From contig JAHDOA010000020.1 of NCBI GenBank assembly GCA_018435055.1, positions 62,001-126,000 on the forward strand: DNA of 64,000 nt, in the 5' to 3' direction. Both the position numbers and the translations under genes were made by a program. This DNA is from Pelotomaculum sp. Lineage in GTDB: Bacteria; Bacillota; Desulfotomaculia; Desulfotomaculales; Pelotomaculaceae. The stretch's first letter is position 1; every line of letters starts with the position of its first letter. Positions 46,533-56,570 of this stretch are shown piece after piece. The notes beneath the pieces were generated by a model. The model ran no database searches and was not told the DNA's origin. It saw nothing but the letters and a program-made list of their open reading frames with translations.

Positions 46533-47861
46533 TTAACTTTTTTTAATCAAGTTGATTAGATCCTTGATAGTGTCCTGAAAAATACTATTTTCTTTTAACT
46601 CATCGTTTATTCTATCATAAGCGTGGATAACAGTGGTATGGTCCCTACCGCCAAAAAAATTGCCTACCTGGGGCAGAGATGCGTCAGTTAGTTCTCTTGA
46701 CAGGTACATAGCTATCTGTCGAGGAAAAGAAATTGAACGATTTCTTTTTTTAGACTTAAAGTCTTCAACCTTCAGGTTGTAAAAATCCGCCACAACTTCT
46801 TGAATAAGTTGAATGGTAATCGGGCGGGGACGATTGGGCATAATATCCTTCAGCACTTCTGCGGCCATTTCTGGATTTATTTCTTTTCCGTTTAAGGAAG
46901 AACTAGCTATGACACGGTTTAATGCCCCTTCCAGAATACGAATATTCGATTGTATTTTATTGGCAATAAAAGCAATTGTATCATCTGGCACTGTTAAATT
47001 TTCCAATTGTGATTTTTTACGTAAAATTGCAATCCTTGTTTCCAGATCCGGCGGCTGAATATCAGTGATCAGACCCCATTCAAAACGGGAGCGGAGCCTG
47101 TCTTCCAGGGTAGGAATTTCTCTTGGCGGGCGATCGCTGGAAATGATTATTTGCTTATTCGCCTCATACAGTGTGTTGAATGTATGGAAAAATTCTTCCT
47201 GTGTCCGTTCTTTACCAGCTAGAAATTGAATATCGTCAACCAGTAGAATATCCATACCGCGGTATTTATTTCTAAATCCCACAGTTTTGTCATCACGGAT
47301 GGAGTTGATTAATTCATTGGTAAATTTTTCTGAGGTAACGTAGAACACCTTCAGCCAGGAGCTGTGTTCCATAATATGTTGACCGATGGCGTGCATCAGG
47401 TGTGTCTTACCCAAACCAACACCGCCGTATATAAACAATGGGTTATAAGATTTGGCCGGAGCCTCCGATACGGCCAGGCAGGCGGCGTGGGTAAACCTGT
47501 TGCTGTTACCGACAATAAAAGTATCAAAGGTGTACTTTGGGTTCAGTGGTGATGATTGGTAACTTTCTGCTGGTTTTTGAAAAATATTGTTTTGCATGCC
47601 CAGTATTTCACTTGATAGGAAAAACTGGATGCTGATATCCTGCCTGGTTATATCTTGCAAAACGTTTTTTAAAATTGGCGCATAACGTTCACTGAGCCAC
47701 CCGCGCGAGAAATCATTAGGCGCCTCGATAATAATGGTATTATCGTGACAGCCAAGTGGTTTTAAGGGTCTCAGCCATGTATCGAACGCATTTTTATTAA
47801 TTTTTTTTTCTAAAACCTTTAGTGCCTTTTCCCAGAGAACCAGCACTTCACTTTTAAGCAT
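46533..47861 (-). CDS. dnaA: Chromosomal replication initiator DnaA
   Basis: DnaA binds origin boxes and opens DNA with ATP. The 442 residues have the four domains: I (about 1-80), a linker II, the AAA+ domain III with Walker [16 protein letters not shown] near 148, Walker [15 protein letters not shown], and domain IV with the box-binding motif [17 protein letters not shown]. The start follows GGGGGCTGATC. DnaA boxes lie on both sides. The gene marks the origin for this window. Confidence 0.98.
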   Translation of the reverse strand: MLKSEVLVLWEKALKVLEKKINKNAFDTWLRPLKPLGCHDNTIIIEAPNDFSRGWLSERYAPILKNVLQDITRQDISIQFFLSSEILGMQNNIFQKPAESYQSSPLNPKYTFDTFIVGNSNRFTHAACLAVSEAPAKSYNPLFIYGGVGLGKTHLMHAIGQHIMEHSSWLKVFYVTSEKFTNELINSIRDDKTVGFRNKYRGMDILLVDDIQFLAGKERTQEEFFHTFNTLYEANKQIIISSDRPPREIPTLEDRLRSRFEWGLITDIQPPDLETRIAILRKKSQLENLTVPDDTIAFIANKIQSNIRILEGALNRVIASSSLNGKEINPEMAAEVLKDIMPNRPRPITIQLIQEVVADFYNLKVEDFKSKKRNRSISFPRQIAMYLSRELTDASLPQVGNFFGGRDHTTVIHAYDRINDELKENSIFQDTIKDLINLIKKS

Positions 47862-48095
47862 GATCAGCCCCCTGATAAAATAAAAAATACAAGCCTAAAA
47901 ATCCCCCCTGACTTAAGGGAGTCATTCCAGGTTTGGTTATCTACAAATTAATCCACATTATAATATTGAGATTGTTGAAAACGTTGTTTAAGTTAGCTAC
48001 ATAGCCATTAAAATAATACCAAAATTTACTTTAGTTATCAACAGGCTTTTGGAATTAACCGGTCCTACAGGCCATAACGCCATTGAGGTTGTTTC
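47862..48095. other. oriC: Upstream part of the origin with DnaA boxes
   Basis: The gap between dnaA and rpmH has DnaA-box matches TTATCTACA at 47937-47945 and TTATCAACA at 48035-48043, and a weaker TAATCCACA near 47949. It also holds promoters for both divergent genes. Confidence 0.7.
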
Positions 48096-48124
48096 TTGAC
48101 GTTGGAAATTGATTACTATATAAT
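48096..48124 (+). promoter_or_regulatory. Promoter of the rpmH-rnpA operon
   Basis: TTGACG at 48096-48101 and TATAAT at 48119-48124 have a 17-base spacer, about 60 bases before rpmH. Confidence 0.75.
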
Positions 48125-48186
48125 AATTGTGTGCGTCTGCCGGAAGAGGCTTTTTGGTGTTTTTCGCAAAAAAGGAGGTGTTAATA

Positions 48187-48321
48187 TTGAAACGTACTTA
48201 TCAGCCAAAAACGCGTAAACATAAAAAAGTACATGGCTTTCTGAAAAGAATGGCTACCTCATCAGGAAGGAATGTAATAAAGAGAAGGAGGGTTAAAGGC
48301 AGGAAAAGATTAACCGCTTAA
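48187..48321 (+). CDS. rpmH: 50S ribosomal protein L34
   Basis: The 44-residue basic protein has the family sequence [17 protein letters not shown] and ends KGRKRLTA. It starts at TTG 48187 behind AAAGGAGGTG; the longer frame starting at 48127 is not the gene. It is the first gene on the right arm of the origin, and an imperfect AAGGCC hairpin follows the stop. Confidence 0.97.
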   Translation: MKRTYQPKTRKHKKVHGFLKRMATSSGRNVIKRRRVKGRKRLTA

Positions 48322-48464
48322 GGCCGCTTAATCAAAGTGGCCTTTATAAATATTACTGACATTTTAGGTATTATAGTATTGTTTTGCGGTTATAATGTAT
48401 AATGGAAAACTGTTTTTTATTAGATGTATGTCTGAGAGTGATTAAAAAACCTTCAGAGGATTAG

Positions 48465-48797
48465 ATGAAAGTCCTTATCACACTAAAAAAAAATAAGGAA
48501 TATAGACACGTGTACAGCCGGGGAAAATCTTATGCAGACCGTTACCTGGTAATATATTATTTGTCTAATAATTTGGATTTTTGTCGATTTGGTTTTACTG
48601 TGAGCAAAAAGACAGGCAACGCTGTTACCAGAAACAGGGTCAGGCGCTTGTTGAAGGAAGTGTGCCGGCTAAATAGTAATGTTTTTACAGGGGGGTTTGA
48701 CCTGGTGTTGGTGGCCCGCCGCAGCATTGTGGGTTTAGACTTCTGGCGGGTTGAAGAAAGTTTATTAAGAATAATAAAAAAAATTTATAAAAGGTGA
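48465..48797 (+). CDS. rnpA: Ribonuclease P protein component
   Basis: RnpA pairs with RNase P RNA to trim pre-tRNA 5' ends. The 110 residues include the conserved basic motif [19 protein letters not shown] near 52-68 and RFGFTVSKK before it. It starts at ATG 48465 after GAGGATTAG, and the gene ends 4 bases before yidD. It sits in the classic rpmH-rnpA-yidD-yidC order. Confidence 0.97.
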   Translation: MKVLITLKKNKEYRHVYSRGKSYADRYLVIYYLSNNLDFCRFGFTVSKKTGNAVTRNRVRRLLKEVCRLNSNVFTGGFDLVLVARRSIVGLDFWRVEESLLRIIKKIYKR

Positions 48798-48801
48798 TTT
48801 T

Positions 48802-49008
48802 TTGAAAGTCTTATTGCTTACTATAATCAGGATCTACCAGCTATTTTTATCACCGCTGAAAAAGCCCAGTTGCCGTTTTTATCCCACCTGTTCTCATTAC
48901 GCGTTGCAGGCGGTGGAAAAGCATGGTGCTATTAAGGGATCCTGGATGGCTCTGGTCAGGCTGGCGAAATGCCATCCGTTTCATCCCGGGGGATACGATC
49001 CGGTGTAA
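48802..49008 (+). CDS. yidD: Membrane protein insertion efficiency factor YidD
   Basis: This 68-residue protein has the family core [37 protein letters not shown] and [11 protein letters not shown]. It aids YidC at the membrane. It starts at TTG 48802, 4 bases after rnpA, so the two are translationally linked. Confidence 0.95.
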   Translation: MKVLLLTIIRIYQLFLSPLKKPSCRFYPTCSHYALQAVEKHGAIKGSWMALVRLAKCHPFHPGGYDPV

Positions 49009-49086
49009 AGCAGTATAAAAAGCCGCTCGACTTTTAATAGTCCATTTAAGGAGGCGGGGATAATTTTTCAAAGTATTGTTGATGGG

Positions 49087-49725
49087 ATGACCTGGCTCTT
49101 AAATAACCTCTATTATTTAACCGGTTCTGTAGGTTTTCCCAGTTATGCGCTAGCCATAATCCTGCTTACTATCCTGATCAAAATAATCCTGTACCCGCTA
49201 ACGCAAAAACAAATGAAGTCAATGATGGGTATGCAGAAGATACAGCCAAAGATCAAGGAAATCCAAGATAGGTGGAAAAAAAAGGATCCCAAAAAAATGC
49301 AGGAAGAAATTATGAAGCTATACAAGGAGCATAATATCAATCCTGCCGCAGGCTGTTTACCCCTTTTGATCCAGATGCCGATTTTAATAGCCCTGTACCG
49401 GTCCTTGTTTACCTTTGACTATGTAAACCCGGCCCATGCGACTTTTTTTTGGTTGCCAAATTTGACTGATGTGGATCCTTTCTTTATATTACCTGTTTTG
49501 GCGGGGGTTACAACCTATTTTCAATCAAAGATGACGATGACAAGCAACGATCCGACACAAAGAATGATGCTATACACCATGCCGGTTTTTATCGGGTATA
49601 TATCAGCCAAGGTTCCCGCCGGACTGGCGCTGTACTGGGTTGTGTTCAATATAGCCGGCATTGTCCAGCAGTATTTTATTAATAAGCAAATCCTACCTGT
49701 GAAAGGGGAGGTTAGCGGAAAGTGA
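49087..49725 (+). CDS. yidC: Membrane protein insertase YidC/OxaA
   Basis: YidC inserts proteins into the cytoplasmic membrane. The protein has about five helices: TWLLNNLYYLTG, SYALAIILLTILIKIILYP (short form of the first), then INPAAGCLPLLIQMPILIALYRSLF with the typical Lys-rich loop before it (KQMKSMMGMQKIQPKIKEIQ), a FFILPVLAGVTTYFQSK helix, and a last helix ending at the charged tail. The first canonical ATG is 49087. The strong AAGGAGG (49048-49054) is too far upstream for it and fits an ATT at 49063, so the true start may be non-canonical. Confidence 0.93.
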   Translation: MTWLLNNLYYLTGSVGFPSYALAIILLTILIKIILYPLTQKQMKSMMGMQKIQPKIKEIQDRWKKKDPKKMQEEIMKLYKEHNINPAAGCLPLLIQMPILIALYRSLFTFDYVNPAHATFFWLPNLTDVDPFFILPVLAGVTTYFQSKMTMTSNDPTQRMMLYTMPVFIGYISAKVPAGLALYWVVFNIAGIVQQYFINKQILPVKGEVSGK

Positions 49726-50342
49726 AATTCATCGAAGAAATAGGGAAAACCATAGATGAGGCAGTTGACAAGGCGTTGAAAGAGCTTGACGCCACCAGAG
49801 ACGAAGTTGAAGTGGACGTACTGGAAGAACCCTCCAGGGGTATATTCGGTTTAATCAAAGTGAGACCGGCCAGAGTAAAGGTGACACTGAAAGATAATCC
49901 GCTTAAAAAGGCCTCCGGTTTACTGAAAAGTATTTTTCAGACCATGGATCTTGATATTAAAATAAATATTTCAGAAAATGACAAGACTATGTTTATAAAT
50001 CTGGAAGGAACTGACCTGGGTATTTTAATCGGACGGCGGGGTGAGACGCTCGACGCCCTGCAGTACCTGCTCAACCTGGCGGTGAATAAGAATCAGGAAA
50101 TCAGAAAAAAAATTATTATTGACATAGAGGGATATCGCGACAGGCGTGAAAAAACTCTGCAGAGGCTGGCTATAAAACTGGCGGACAAGGCCAGGCAAAG
50201 AGGGAGAAACGTAGTTTTGGAGCCAATGAGCTCACAAGAACGGCGCATTATACACACTGCCCTGCAGGGAAGGGACGACATATACACTTTTAGTGAAGGG
50301 GACGAACCTTACCGCAAAATTATAATATCCCCCAAGAAATAA
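49722..50342 (+). CDS. jag: Jag/KhpB RNA-binding protein
   Basis: The 206 residues hold a Jag-N domain ([23 protein letters not shown] near 31-52), a KH-II domain with the loop [19 protein letters not shown] near 92-112, and a C-terminal R3H domain with the arginine/histidine motif [12 protein letters not shown] near 165-175. It binds RNA and acts with KhpA on cell division and shape in other Firmicutes. It starts at GTG, overlapping the yidC stop by 4 bases. Confidence 0.95.
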   Translation: MKFIEEIGKTIDEAVDKALKELDATRDEVEVDVLEEPSRGIFGLIKVRPARVKVTLKDNPLKKASGLLKSIFQTMDLDIKINISENDKTMFINLEGTDLGILIGRRGETLDALQYLLNLAVNKNQEIRKKIIIDIEGYRDRREKTLQRLAIKLADKARQRGRNVVLEPMSSQERRIIHTALQGRDDIYTFSEGDEPYRKIIISPKK

Positions 50343-50344
50343 AA

Positions 50345-50376
50345 AAAACCCAGCGGAAAGTAACCGCTGGGTTTTT
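50345..50376 (+). terminator. Terminator after jag
   Basis: AACCCAGCGG/CCGCTGGGTT with loop AAAGTAA is followed by six T. Confidence 0.92.
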
Positions 50377-50404
50377 TAAAAATAAGACACCGGAGGACGG
50401 CGCT

Positions 50405-51784
50405 TTGTTCGAAGACACTATTGCCGCGATTTCAACCCCTTTGGGCGAAGGGGGTATCGGAATAGTCAGAGTAAGCGGGCCGGCGGCTGTAAAAATTGCC
50501 GGCAAAATATTTAAGGCCAGACGAGGCGAATGGGCCGGCGCTGAAGGCGGCAGACTTATTTACGGTCATATTTATGATTTTGCCGGCGCGCTAGTAGACG
50601 AAGTCCTTTTAGGTTATATGAAAGCCCCCCATACATATACGCGGGAAGATGTAGTAGAGATTAATTGCCACGGGGGAGCGTTGCCCCTGAAAAAAATACT
50701 GGAGTTAACGCTGGCTGCGGGAGCGCGTTTAGCTAAACCGGGCGAATTTAGCATGAGGGCTTTTTTAAACGGCAGGATGGACCTGGCCCAGGCCGAATCT
50801 GTAATAGATATAATACGCGCTAAAACAGAAGGTGGGTTAAAGCTGGCGGTAGGCCAGCTCAAAGGGGTACTTTCCGAAAAAATATATTCCTTGCAGGACA
50901 AGCTTTTGGGTCTGCTGGCCCGGGTAGAGGCAAATATTGATTTTCCTGATGAAGATCTGGAAGAAGGGACTATGCAGGAAATAGCGCTGCAAAGCGCAAA
51001 AATTAGTGAAGAGTTGCAAGAATTAATCAGGGGCGCCGATGCCGGGAAAATATACCGGGAAGGGATCAGCACGATTATTATCGGACGGCCCAACGTGGGC
51101 AAGTCATCCCTGCTAAACGCCCTGTTGCGGGAAAACAGGGCTATTGTTACAGATATACCTGGCACAACAAGGGATATCATTGAGGAAATAATAAATATCG
51201 ATGGACTGCCCCTAAAAATAATTGACACGGCGGGGCTGCATGAGACAGAAGATATTATTGAAAAGATCGGTATTAAAAAGACAAAAGAGATAATTGAAAA
51301 AGCCGGCCTCGTGCTCCTGGTCCTTGACGCCGCAAGGGAATTAACAGGAGAAGACCTGGCGATTATTAATTCTGTAGGTGACAAGAAAATAATCTTTCTG
51401 ATAAATAAAGCAGACATTGCAGAGAAAAGGATTGACCAAAATAAGGTAGCCGCACACGCGGCAGGACGGCCGCTCTTATGGATTTCGGCAAAAAAAGGTA
51501 CAGGGCTGGATCAACTGAAAAAGATAATTTTTAAAATGGCTCTGGAAGGGCGAATAGCAAATTCTGATGAAGTAATGGTAAGCAGTGTAAGGCACAAGCA
51601 TGCTTTGGAAAAAGCGGCGGCCTACCTGGCGGACGCGCAGGCAGGCATTGGGGACAGCGTTCCAGTTGATATAATCGCTATAGATATCCGTGCGGCCTGG
51701 GAGGCGCTGGGTGAAATAACCGGATCGACAGTAACGGAGGACCTATTGGACAGGATATTCGCCGATTTTTGTATCGGGAAGTGA
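50405..51784 (+). CDS. mnmE: tRNA modification GTPase MnmE
   Basis: With MnmG it makes the 5-carboxymethylaminomethyl group on wobble U34. The 459 residues have the N-terminal folate-binding domain starting [21 protein letters not shown], a helical domain, and a circularly placed G domain (about 215-370) with [31 protein letters not shown] and NKAD. It ends with FCIGK, the conserved Cys tail. It starts at TTG 50405 behind GGAGGACGG, and mnmG follows after 10 bases. Confidence 0.97.
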   Translation: MFEDTIAAISTPLGEGGIGIVRVSGPAAVKIAGKIFKARRGEWAGAEGGRLIYGHIYDFAGALVDEVLLGYMKAPHTYTREDVVEINCHGGALPLKKILELTLAAGARLAKPGEFSMRAFLNGRMDLAQAESVIDIIRAKTEGGLKLAVGQLKGVLSEKIYSLQDKLLGLLARVEANIDFPDEDLEEGTMQEIALQSAKISEELQELIRGADAGKIYREGISTIIIGRPNVGKSSLLNALLRENRAIVTDIPGTTRDIIEEIINIDGLPLKIIDTAGLHETEDIIEKIGIKKTKEIIEKAGLVLLVLDAARELTGEDLAIINSVGDKKIIFLINKADIAEKRIDQNKVAAHAAGRPLLWISAKKGTGLDQLKKIIFKMALEGRIANSDEVMVSSVRHKHALEKAAAYLADAQAGIGDSVPVDIIAIDIRAAWEALGEITGSTVTEDLLDRIFADFCIGK

Positions 51785-51794
51785 GGCGGCGCAA

Positions 51795-53687
51795 GTGGAG
51801 TATTCAGCCGGAAAATATGATGTTGTAGTGATCGGGGCAGGGCACGCGGGCTGCGAGGCCGGACTAGCCGCAGCCAGGATGGGATGCCGTGTCCTGGTGC
51901 TGACCCTGAACCTGGATAATGTCGCCCTGATGCCCTGCAATCCGGCAGTGGGCGGTCCGGCCAAGGGACACCTGGTACGGGAAGTAGACGCCCTGGGCGG
52001 TGAAATCGGGCTGAACACCGACCGCCATTCTATCCAAATGCGTCTCTTAAACACGGCTAAAGGCCCTGCTGTACATGCGCTGCGGGCGCAGGCGGACAAA
52101 AAGAGCTACCAGGAAGGCATGAAGCAGGCGCTGGAGATGCAGCCGGGGCTCGATTTGAAACAGGCGCTGGTCGAAAGGCTGATGGTTGCAAAGGGAAAGA
52201 TCAGCGGTGTTGTAACCAGCACCGGCGCGGTTTTTCAGGCCGGGGCGGTTGTGCTGACCACAGGCACCTATTTAAAAGGAAAAATTATTATCGGCGGCCT
52301 TTCTTTTTCCGGCGGGCCAAACGGGCAGTTTCCCTCTATCGCGCTATCCGGCAGCCTGAAGGAACTGGGGTTTAAGCTGGGACGCTTTAAAACCGGCACA
52401 CCGGCCAGGATTGACCGCAACAGCGTCGATTTCAGCCGTATGGCCATCCAACCGGGTGATGAAAAGACCCATAATTTTTCCTTTATATCGGATATTAAAA
52501 AAAGGGAACAGGTACCCTGCTGGCTTACCTACACCACAGCGGAAACGCACCGGATCATACTTGACAACCTGTACCGGGCGCCTCTTTATACCGGGCTTAT
52601 TCAGACCCGGGGTCCCCGCTACTGCCCGTCTATAGAAACAAAGGTAGTACGATTTTCAGATAAACCGGCGCACCAGGTATTTATAGAGCCGGAAGGAAGA
52701 AACACGGCGGAAATGTATGTGCAGGGCATGTCTACCAGTTTGCCCGAAGACGTGCAGTTAGCCATGCTGCGCACCTTGCCCGGTTTAGAAAAGGTAGAGA
52801 TCATGCGGGCCGGCTACGCCATTGAATACGATTATATTATTCCTACGCAGTTGAAACTGTCTCTGGAAACAAAAACTGTGCCCGGTCTTTTTACGGCCGG
52901 CCAGATCAACGGCACTTCGGGTTACGAGGAAGCGGCGGCTCAGGGTATTGTTGCAGGAATAAATGCCGCCCTGTATGTGCGGGGACAGGCGCCTTTTACT
53001 CTGGCCCGGTCCGAGGCTTATATAGGTGTAATGATAGATGATCTGGTTACAAAAGAGATTACTGAACCCTACCGCATTCTTACCTCAAGGGCAGAATACA
53101 GGCTGCTTTTAAGACAGGATAACGCCGACCTGCGGCTGTCTGAAAAAGGCTATGCTGTGGGACTCGTATCACCGGAAAGGTTTAAAGCCATGGAAAAGAA
53201 GAAGAAGATGATTGAAAAGGAAAGGGAGCGGCTGGATCGGACAATGTCGCCGGTAACAGAAGAAACAAAAAAAATTTTACAGGAATTAAACAGTTCTTCA
53301 CTGCCACAGCAAGGGATTTCTCTCGCCGGGATACTGCGCCGCCCCGAAATAAGCTATGAAAGCCTGCTGCTGCTGCCTGCGGCACACCCTGACCTGCCGG
53401 AGGATGTGCGGGAGCAGGTGGAGATCCAGTTGAAATACGAGGGATATATAAAGAAGCAGCAAGCCCAGGTGGAACGGTTTAAAAAAATGGAAGAGAAAAA
53501 AATTCCACAGGATCTGGATTATGCCGGGGTGGGCGGTCTTAAAGCCGAAGCGAAGGAAAAGCTGGAGCAGATCAGGCCGGTCTCTATCGGCCAGGCCGGC
53601 AGGATAGCGGGTGTTACCCCGGCGGATATTGCGGTGCTGCTAATCCACCTGGAAAAAAGGCGCCGCCGCAAGGAAGGAAAAGAATAA
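51795..53687 (+). CDS. mnmG: tRNA uridine 5-carboxymethylaminomethyl modification enzyme MnmG
   Basis: This FAD-dependent partner of MnmE has the Rossmann motif [21 protein letters not shown] near 11-30, the [23 protein letters not shown] signature, and a C-terminal helical domain with [22 protein letters not shown]. It starts at GTG 51795 with a weak GAGGCGG upstream. The length, 630 residues, is normal. It is followed by a dispersed repeat rather than a clear terminator. Confidence 0.97.
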   Translation: MEYSAGKYDVVVIGAGHAGCEAGLAAARMGCRVLVLTLNLDNVALMPCNPAVGGPAKGHLVREVDALGGEIGLNTDRHSIQMRLLNTAKGPAVHALRAQADKKSYQEGMKQALEMQPGLDLKQALVERLMVAKGKISGVVTSTGAVFQAGAVVLTTGTYLKGKIIIGGLSFSGGPNGQFPSIALSGSLKELGFKLGRFKTGTPARIDRNSVDFSRMAIQPGDEKTHNFSFISDIKKREQVPCWLTYTTAETHRIILDNLYRAPLYTGLIQTRGPRYCPSIETKVVRFSDKPAHQVFIEPEGRNTAEMYVQGMSTSLPEDVQLAMLRTLPGLEKVEIMRAGYAIEYDYIIPTQLKLSLETKTVPGLFTAGQINGTSGYEEAAAQGIVAGINAALYVRGQAPFTLARSEAYIGVMIDDLVTKEITEPYRILTSRAEYRLLLRQDNADLRLSEKGYAVGLVSPERFKAMEKKKKMIEKERERLDRTMSPVTEETKKILQELNSSSLPQQGISLAGILRRPEISYESLLLLPAAHPDLPEDVREQVEIQLKYEGYIKKQQAQVERFKKMEEKKIPQDLDYAGVGGLKAEAKEKLEQIRPVSIGQAGRIAGVTPADIAVLLIHLEKRRRRKEGKE

Positions 53688-53688
53688 A

Positions 53689-53875
53689 ACAAATTTGACA
53701 GGATTGACAGGATTAAAACAAGATTTACAGGATTATAAATTATTTATTTTTATTTATTTATTTTGTAAATATTAGTCTTATAACTTATGTTTGTTAAATT
53801 GATTGTTATACGCGGTTTTAATACCAAGAACAATTTTAAATTATTTCATCCTGTTAATCCTGTCAAATTGTTTAA
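53689..53875. repeat. Dispersed inverted-repeat element with 9-bp internal period (copy 2)
   Basis: The left arm AAATTTGACAGGATTGACAG and the right arm CTGTTAATCCTGTCAAATTG are nearly complementary and lie about 140 bases apart, with GATTTACAGGATT after the left arm. The element lies between mnmG and rsmG and is AT-rich between its arms. Copy 1 is at 36944-37100. Confidence 0.7.
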
Positions 53876-53892
53876 ATTTTTAAGGGGCTTTT

Positions 53893-54612
53893 ATGAGCAT
53901 TTTGAGAGAGACCCTGTCAGGCGGGGCCGCTGAATTGGGAATAAAACTAGCGGATAATCAACTGGACCAGTTTGAAAAATTTTATCACATGGTTGTTGAA
54001 ACCAATAAAAGCTTTAATCTTACTGCGATAACTGATGAAAAAGAATTTGCGATAAAACACCTGGTTGATTCGCTGACCTGCTTGCATGCTGTTTCCATAA
54101 AAAAAGACGCCGCAGTCCTGGATGTGGGCGCCGGCGCCGGATTTCCAGGTATTCCGCTGGCTATATACCGGCCTGACCTTGTGTTAACCATGATCGAAGC
54201 AACTGAAAAGAGGGTAAAATTTCTCAAAAAAGTTATATCGGGGTTGAATTTACAGGGTGTGGAAGCTTTTCATGCGCGGGCAGAAGATTTTAGCCGTAAA
54301 AGAATATTCAGAGAAAAATATGATCTAGTTGTGTCCAGAGCTGTGGCGCCTCTAGCTGTGCTGGCGGAATATTGCCTGCCACCGCTGCGGACGCAAGGCA
54401 TTTTTATTGCAATGAAAGGGCCGCACGTAAAAGAAGAGATTAAAACAGCGCAAAATGCCCTGGCCATATTGGGAGGAATTATTAAAGAAATCATTAAAAT
54501 TGAGCTCCCCGGCCTCGGGGATGAGAGAAAACTGGTAGTGATCAACAAAATTAAAGCTACACCGGACGCTTACCCCAGGCGCTCCGGCATCCCGGCCAAG
54601 AAACCCCTTTGA
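53893..54612 (+). CDS. rsmG: 16S rRNA (guanine-527 N7)-methyltransferase
   Basis: RsmG methylates G527 of 16S rRNA using SAM. The 239-residue Rossmann-fold enzyme has FNLTAITDEKEFAIKHLVDSL (N-terminal) and the SAM loop VLDVGAGAGFPGIPLA near 76-91, then IEATEKRVKFLKKV and the catalytic-region VVSRAVAPL. The start ATG follows AAGGGGCTTTT. It stands between the repeat and parA, as expected for the origin block. No Noc gene follows. Confidence 0.96.
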   Translation: MSILRETLSGGAAELGIKLADNQLDQFEKFYHMVVETNKSFNLTAITDEKEFAIKHLVDSLTCLHAVSIKKDAAVLDVGAGAGFPGIPLAIYRPDLVLTMIEATEKRVKFLKKVISGLNLQGVEAFHARAEDFSRKRIFREKYDLVVSRAVAPLAVLAEYCLPPLRTQGIFIAMKGPHVKEEIKTAQNALAILGGIIKEIIKIELPGLGDERKLVVINKIKATPDAYPRRSGIPAKKPL

Positions 54613-54892
54613 ATAGATATCCCCACTCCTTTATAAAATCCGTACCTGCAATTTTCAGGATAGAAATCCATGCTATGTGATTTTATGAAATAAGGCGCGT
54701 TAGCAATTTTATTAATACTTTCTGTTGGTAATTATTTATCATTTATGGTTTCCACTGACACTGGTCTGTTTCAATCTTTAAAAATAAGAACCATGATAAA
54801 ACCTGCTGTAAATTAAGCCAACCTAAAAGGAAATATATTGTCGGATAGAGAAGTAATAGAAAAGTTTTAATAGTACCTGTCGGGGGTGGGAC

Positions 54893-55654
54893 ATGGGTAA
54901 GACCATAGCAATCGCAAACCAGAAGGGTGGTGTGGCAAAGACCACTACTGCCGTTAACCTTGGCGCCTGGCTTTCTCTCATGGGGCAAAAAGTCCTGCTC
55001 ATAGACGCTGACCCGCAGGGAAACGCTACAACTGGTGTGGGCGTTGACAAAGAAGCCGTAGAAAACTGCATGTACGATGTCATGATCAACAAAATACCTG
55101 TTGTTGAGGCCGTTATACCCAGCGCGGTAGACAACCTCGCTATCCTGCCCGCGACTATAGAACTGGCAGGCGCGGAAATAGAACTGGTCGGTATTACTGA
55201 GAGGGAACATGTACTAAAAAAGGCGCTGGCGGCGGTAAAGGAGAGCTACGATTTTATCTTTATAGATTGTCCGCCTTCACTCGGCTTGCTCACCATCAAC
55301 GCGCTGACAGCAGCGGACTCATTGTTGATCCCCATCCAGTGCGAATATTACGCGCTGGAAGGCCTGGGACAACTGTTAAACACTTTTCAGCGGGTGCAGC
55401 AGAATCTTAATAGGGATCTTGTTTTGGAAGGGGTGCTGCTGACCATGTTTGACGGGAGGACGAATTTGTCCATCCAGGTGGTGGATGAAGTTAAAAAATA
55501 TTTTAAGGACAAGGTTTTTAGATCGATTGTGCCCAGGAACGTCAGGTTGAGCGAAGCGCCAAGCCACGGTAAGCCCGTAATGGTATACGACCGCAGATCC
55601 AGGGGATCGGAAGTGTACCATGAGCTGGCAAAAGAGGTGATGGGAATTGACTAA
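54893..55654 (+). CDS. parA: Chromosome-partitioning ATPase ParA/Soj
   Basis: ParA (Soj) drives segregation of the ParB-parS complex and adjusts DnaA activity in relatives. The 253 residues open with the deviant Walker A QKGGVAKTTTAVNLG near 9-23, then DADPQGNATTGVG and Walker B-type FIFIDCPPSLGLLT near 120-131. It starts at ATG 54893 behind GGGGGTGGG and overlaps parB by 8 bases. The 280-base gap before it shows nothing clear. Confidence 0.97.
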   Translation: MGKTIAIANQKGGVAKTTTAVNLGAWLSLMGQKVLLIDADPQGNATTGVGVDKEAVENCMYDVMINKIPVVEAVIPSAVDNLAILPATIELAGAEIELVGITEREHVLKKALAAVKESYDFIFIDCPPSLGLLTINALTAADSLLIPIQCEYYALEGLGQLLNTFQRVQQNLNRDLVLEGVLLTMFDGRTNLSIQVVDEVKKYFKDKVFRSIVPRNVRLSEAPSHGKPVMVYDRRSRGSEVYHELAKEVMGID

Positions 55655-56525
55655 GCGGAGGGGATTGGGTAAAGGGCTGCAGGCATTAATCCCTGTAAAG
55701 GAGGAGGCGCTACACAGCAAGGAAGGGCTGCTGGAAATTGATATTGAGGCGATCCGGCCGGCCCAGCATCAGGCCAGGCAGGTCTTCGACCAGGAAAAAC
55801 TAGCCGGGCTGGCGGATTCGATCAAAAAACACGGGATTATACAGCCAGTGCTGGTAAGGAAGCTGCCTGACGGGAGATATGAACTTATCGCGGGTGAAAG
55901 ACGCTGGCGGGCCTGCCGGAGCCTGGGGTATAAAACCATAGCGGCGTTTGTTAAGGATTACCCTGATCTGGAAGCCGCGGCCGCTTCATTGATTGAAAAT
56001 GTGCAGCGGGAAGATCTTAATCCACTGGAGGAGGCTTCTGCTTACCGCCAGTTAATAGAATGTTTTGCCCTGACCCAGGAAGAGGTGGCGGAGAGAGTAG
56101 GGAAAAGCAGGCCTCTGATTGCCAACACCTTAAGGCTGCTTGGCCTCCCCGGCAAGATAAAGGAATTAATTTACACAGGAAAAATAAGCGCCGGACATGC
56201 GCGGGCGCTGTTAGCGATAAGTGACGCGCAACAACAAATAACTGCAGCAGAAAAAATTGTCGCCCGGCAGTTGAGTGTAAGACAGGCGGAAATAATGGCC
56301 AGGGAAGCCGCTGCGGAAAAAAAGGAAACCGCCCCCCAAAAGCAGAAGCCGGCACAGAACCTGATCAAGGCCGGGGAACAACTGGGAGAATTTTTAAAAA
56401 CAAAGGTAAAGGTGAAAGAAAATCGCGGTGGGGGCGGCAAACTAGAAATTGGTTTCAGCAGCGAAGAAGAACTCGCAAGGATTACGGCGCTTGTTATAAG
56501 GGGTGTAAAGAATAGTGAAGAATAA
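55647..56525 (+). CDS. parB: Chromosome-partitioning protein ParB/Spo0J
   Basis: ParB binds parS and spreads along DNA. The 292 residues include the CTPase-type N-terminal domain (PAQHQARQVFDQEKLAGLADSI, then GERRWRACR) and the EN.QREDLNPLEEA motif near 110-124. The helix-turn-helix EEVAERVGKSRPLIANTLRLL near 135-155 and a C-terminal dimer domain after a Lys-rich linker complete it. It starts at TTG within the parA end. A perfect parS follows its stop codon directly. Confidence 0.97.
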   Translation: MTKRRGLGKGLQALIPVKEEALHSKEGLLEIDIEAIRPAQHQARQVFDQEKLAGLADSIKKHGIIQPVLVRKLPDGRYELIAGERRWRACRSLGYKTIAAFVKDYPDLEAAAASLIENVQREDLNPLEEASAYRQLIECFALTQEEVAERVGKSRPLIANTLRLLGLPGKIKELIYTGKISAGHARALLAISDAQQQITAAEKIVARQLSVRQAEIMAREAAAEKKETAPQKQKPAQNLIKAGEQLGEFLKTKVKVKENRGGGGKLEIGFSSEEELARITALVIRGVKNSEE

Positions 56526-56541
56526 TGTTTCACGTGAAACA
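56526..56541. promoter_or_regulatory. parS site 1
   Basis: TGTTTCACGTGAAACA is the exact 16-bp parS palindrome. It starts at the base after the parB stop. Confidence 0.97.
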
Positions 56542-56570
56542 TTTCACAAGGAACGACGGGGGATGTTCTT

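Noticed and set aside
54613-54892. A noc gene or RNA between rsmG and parA
   Set aside because: No open frame or strong hairpin was found in this 280-base gap.
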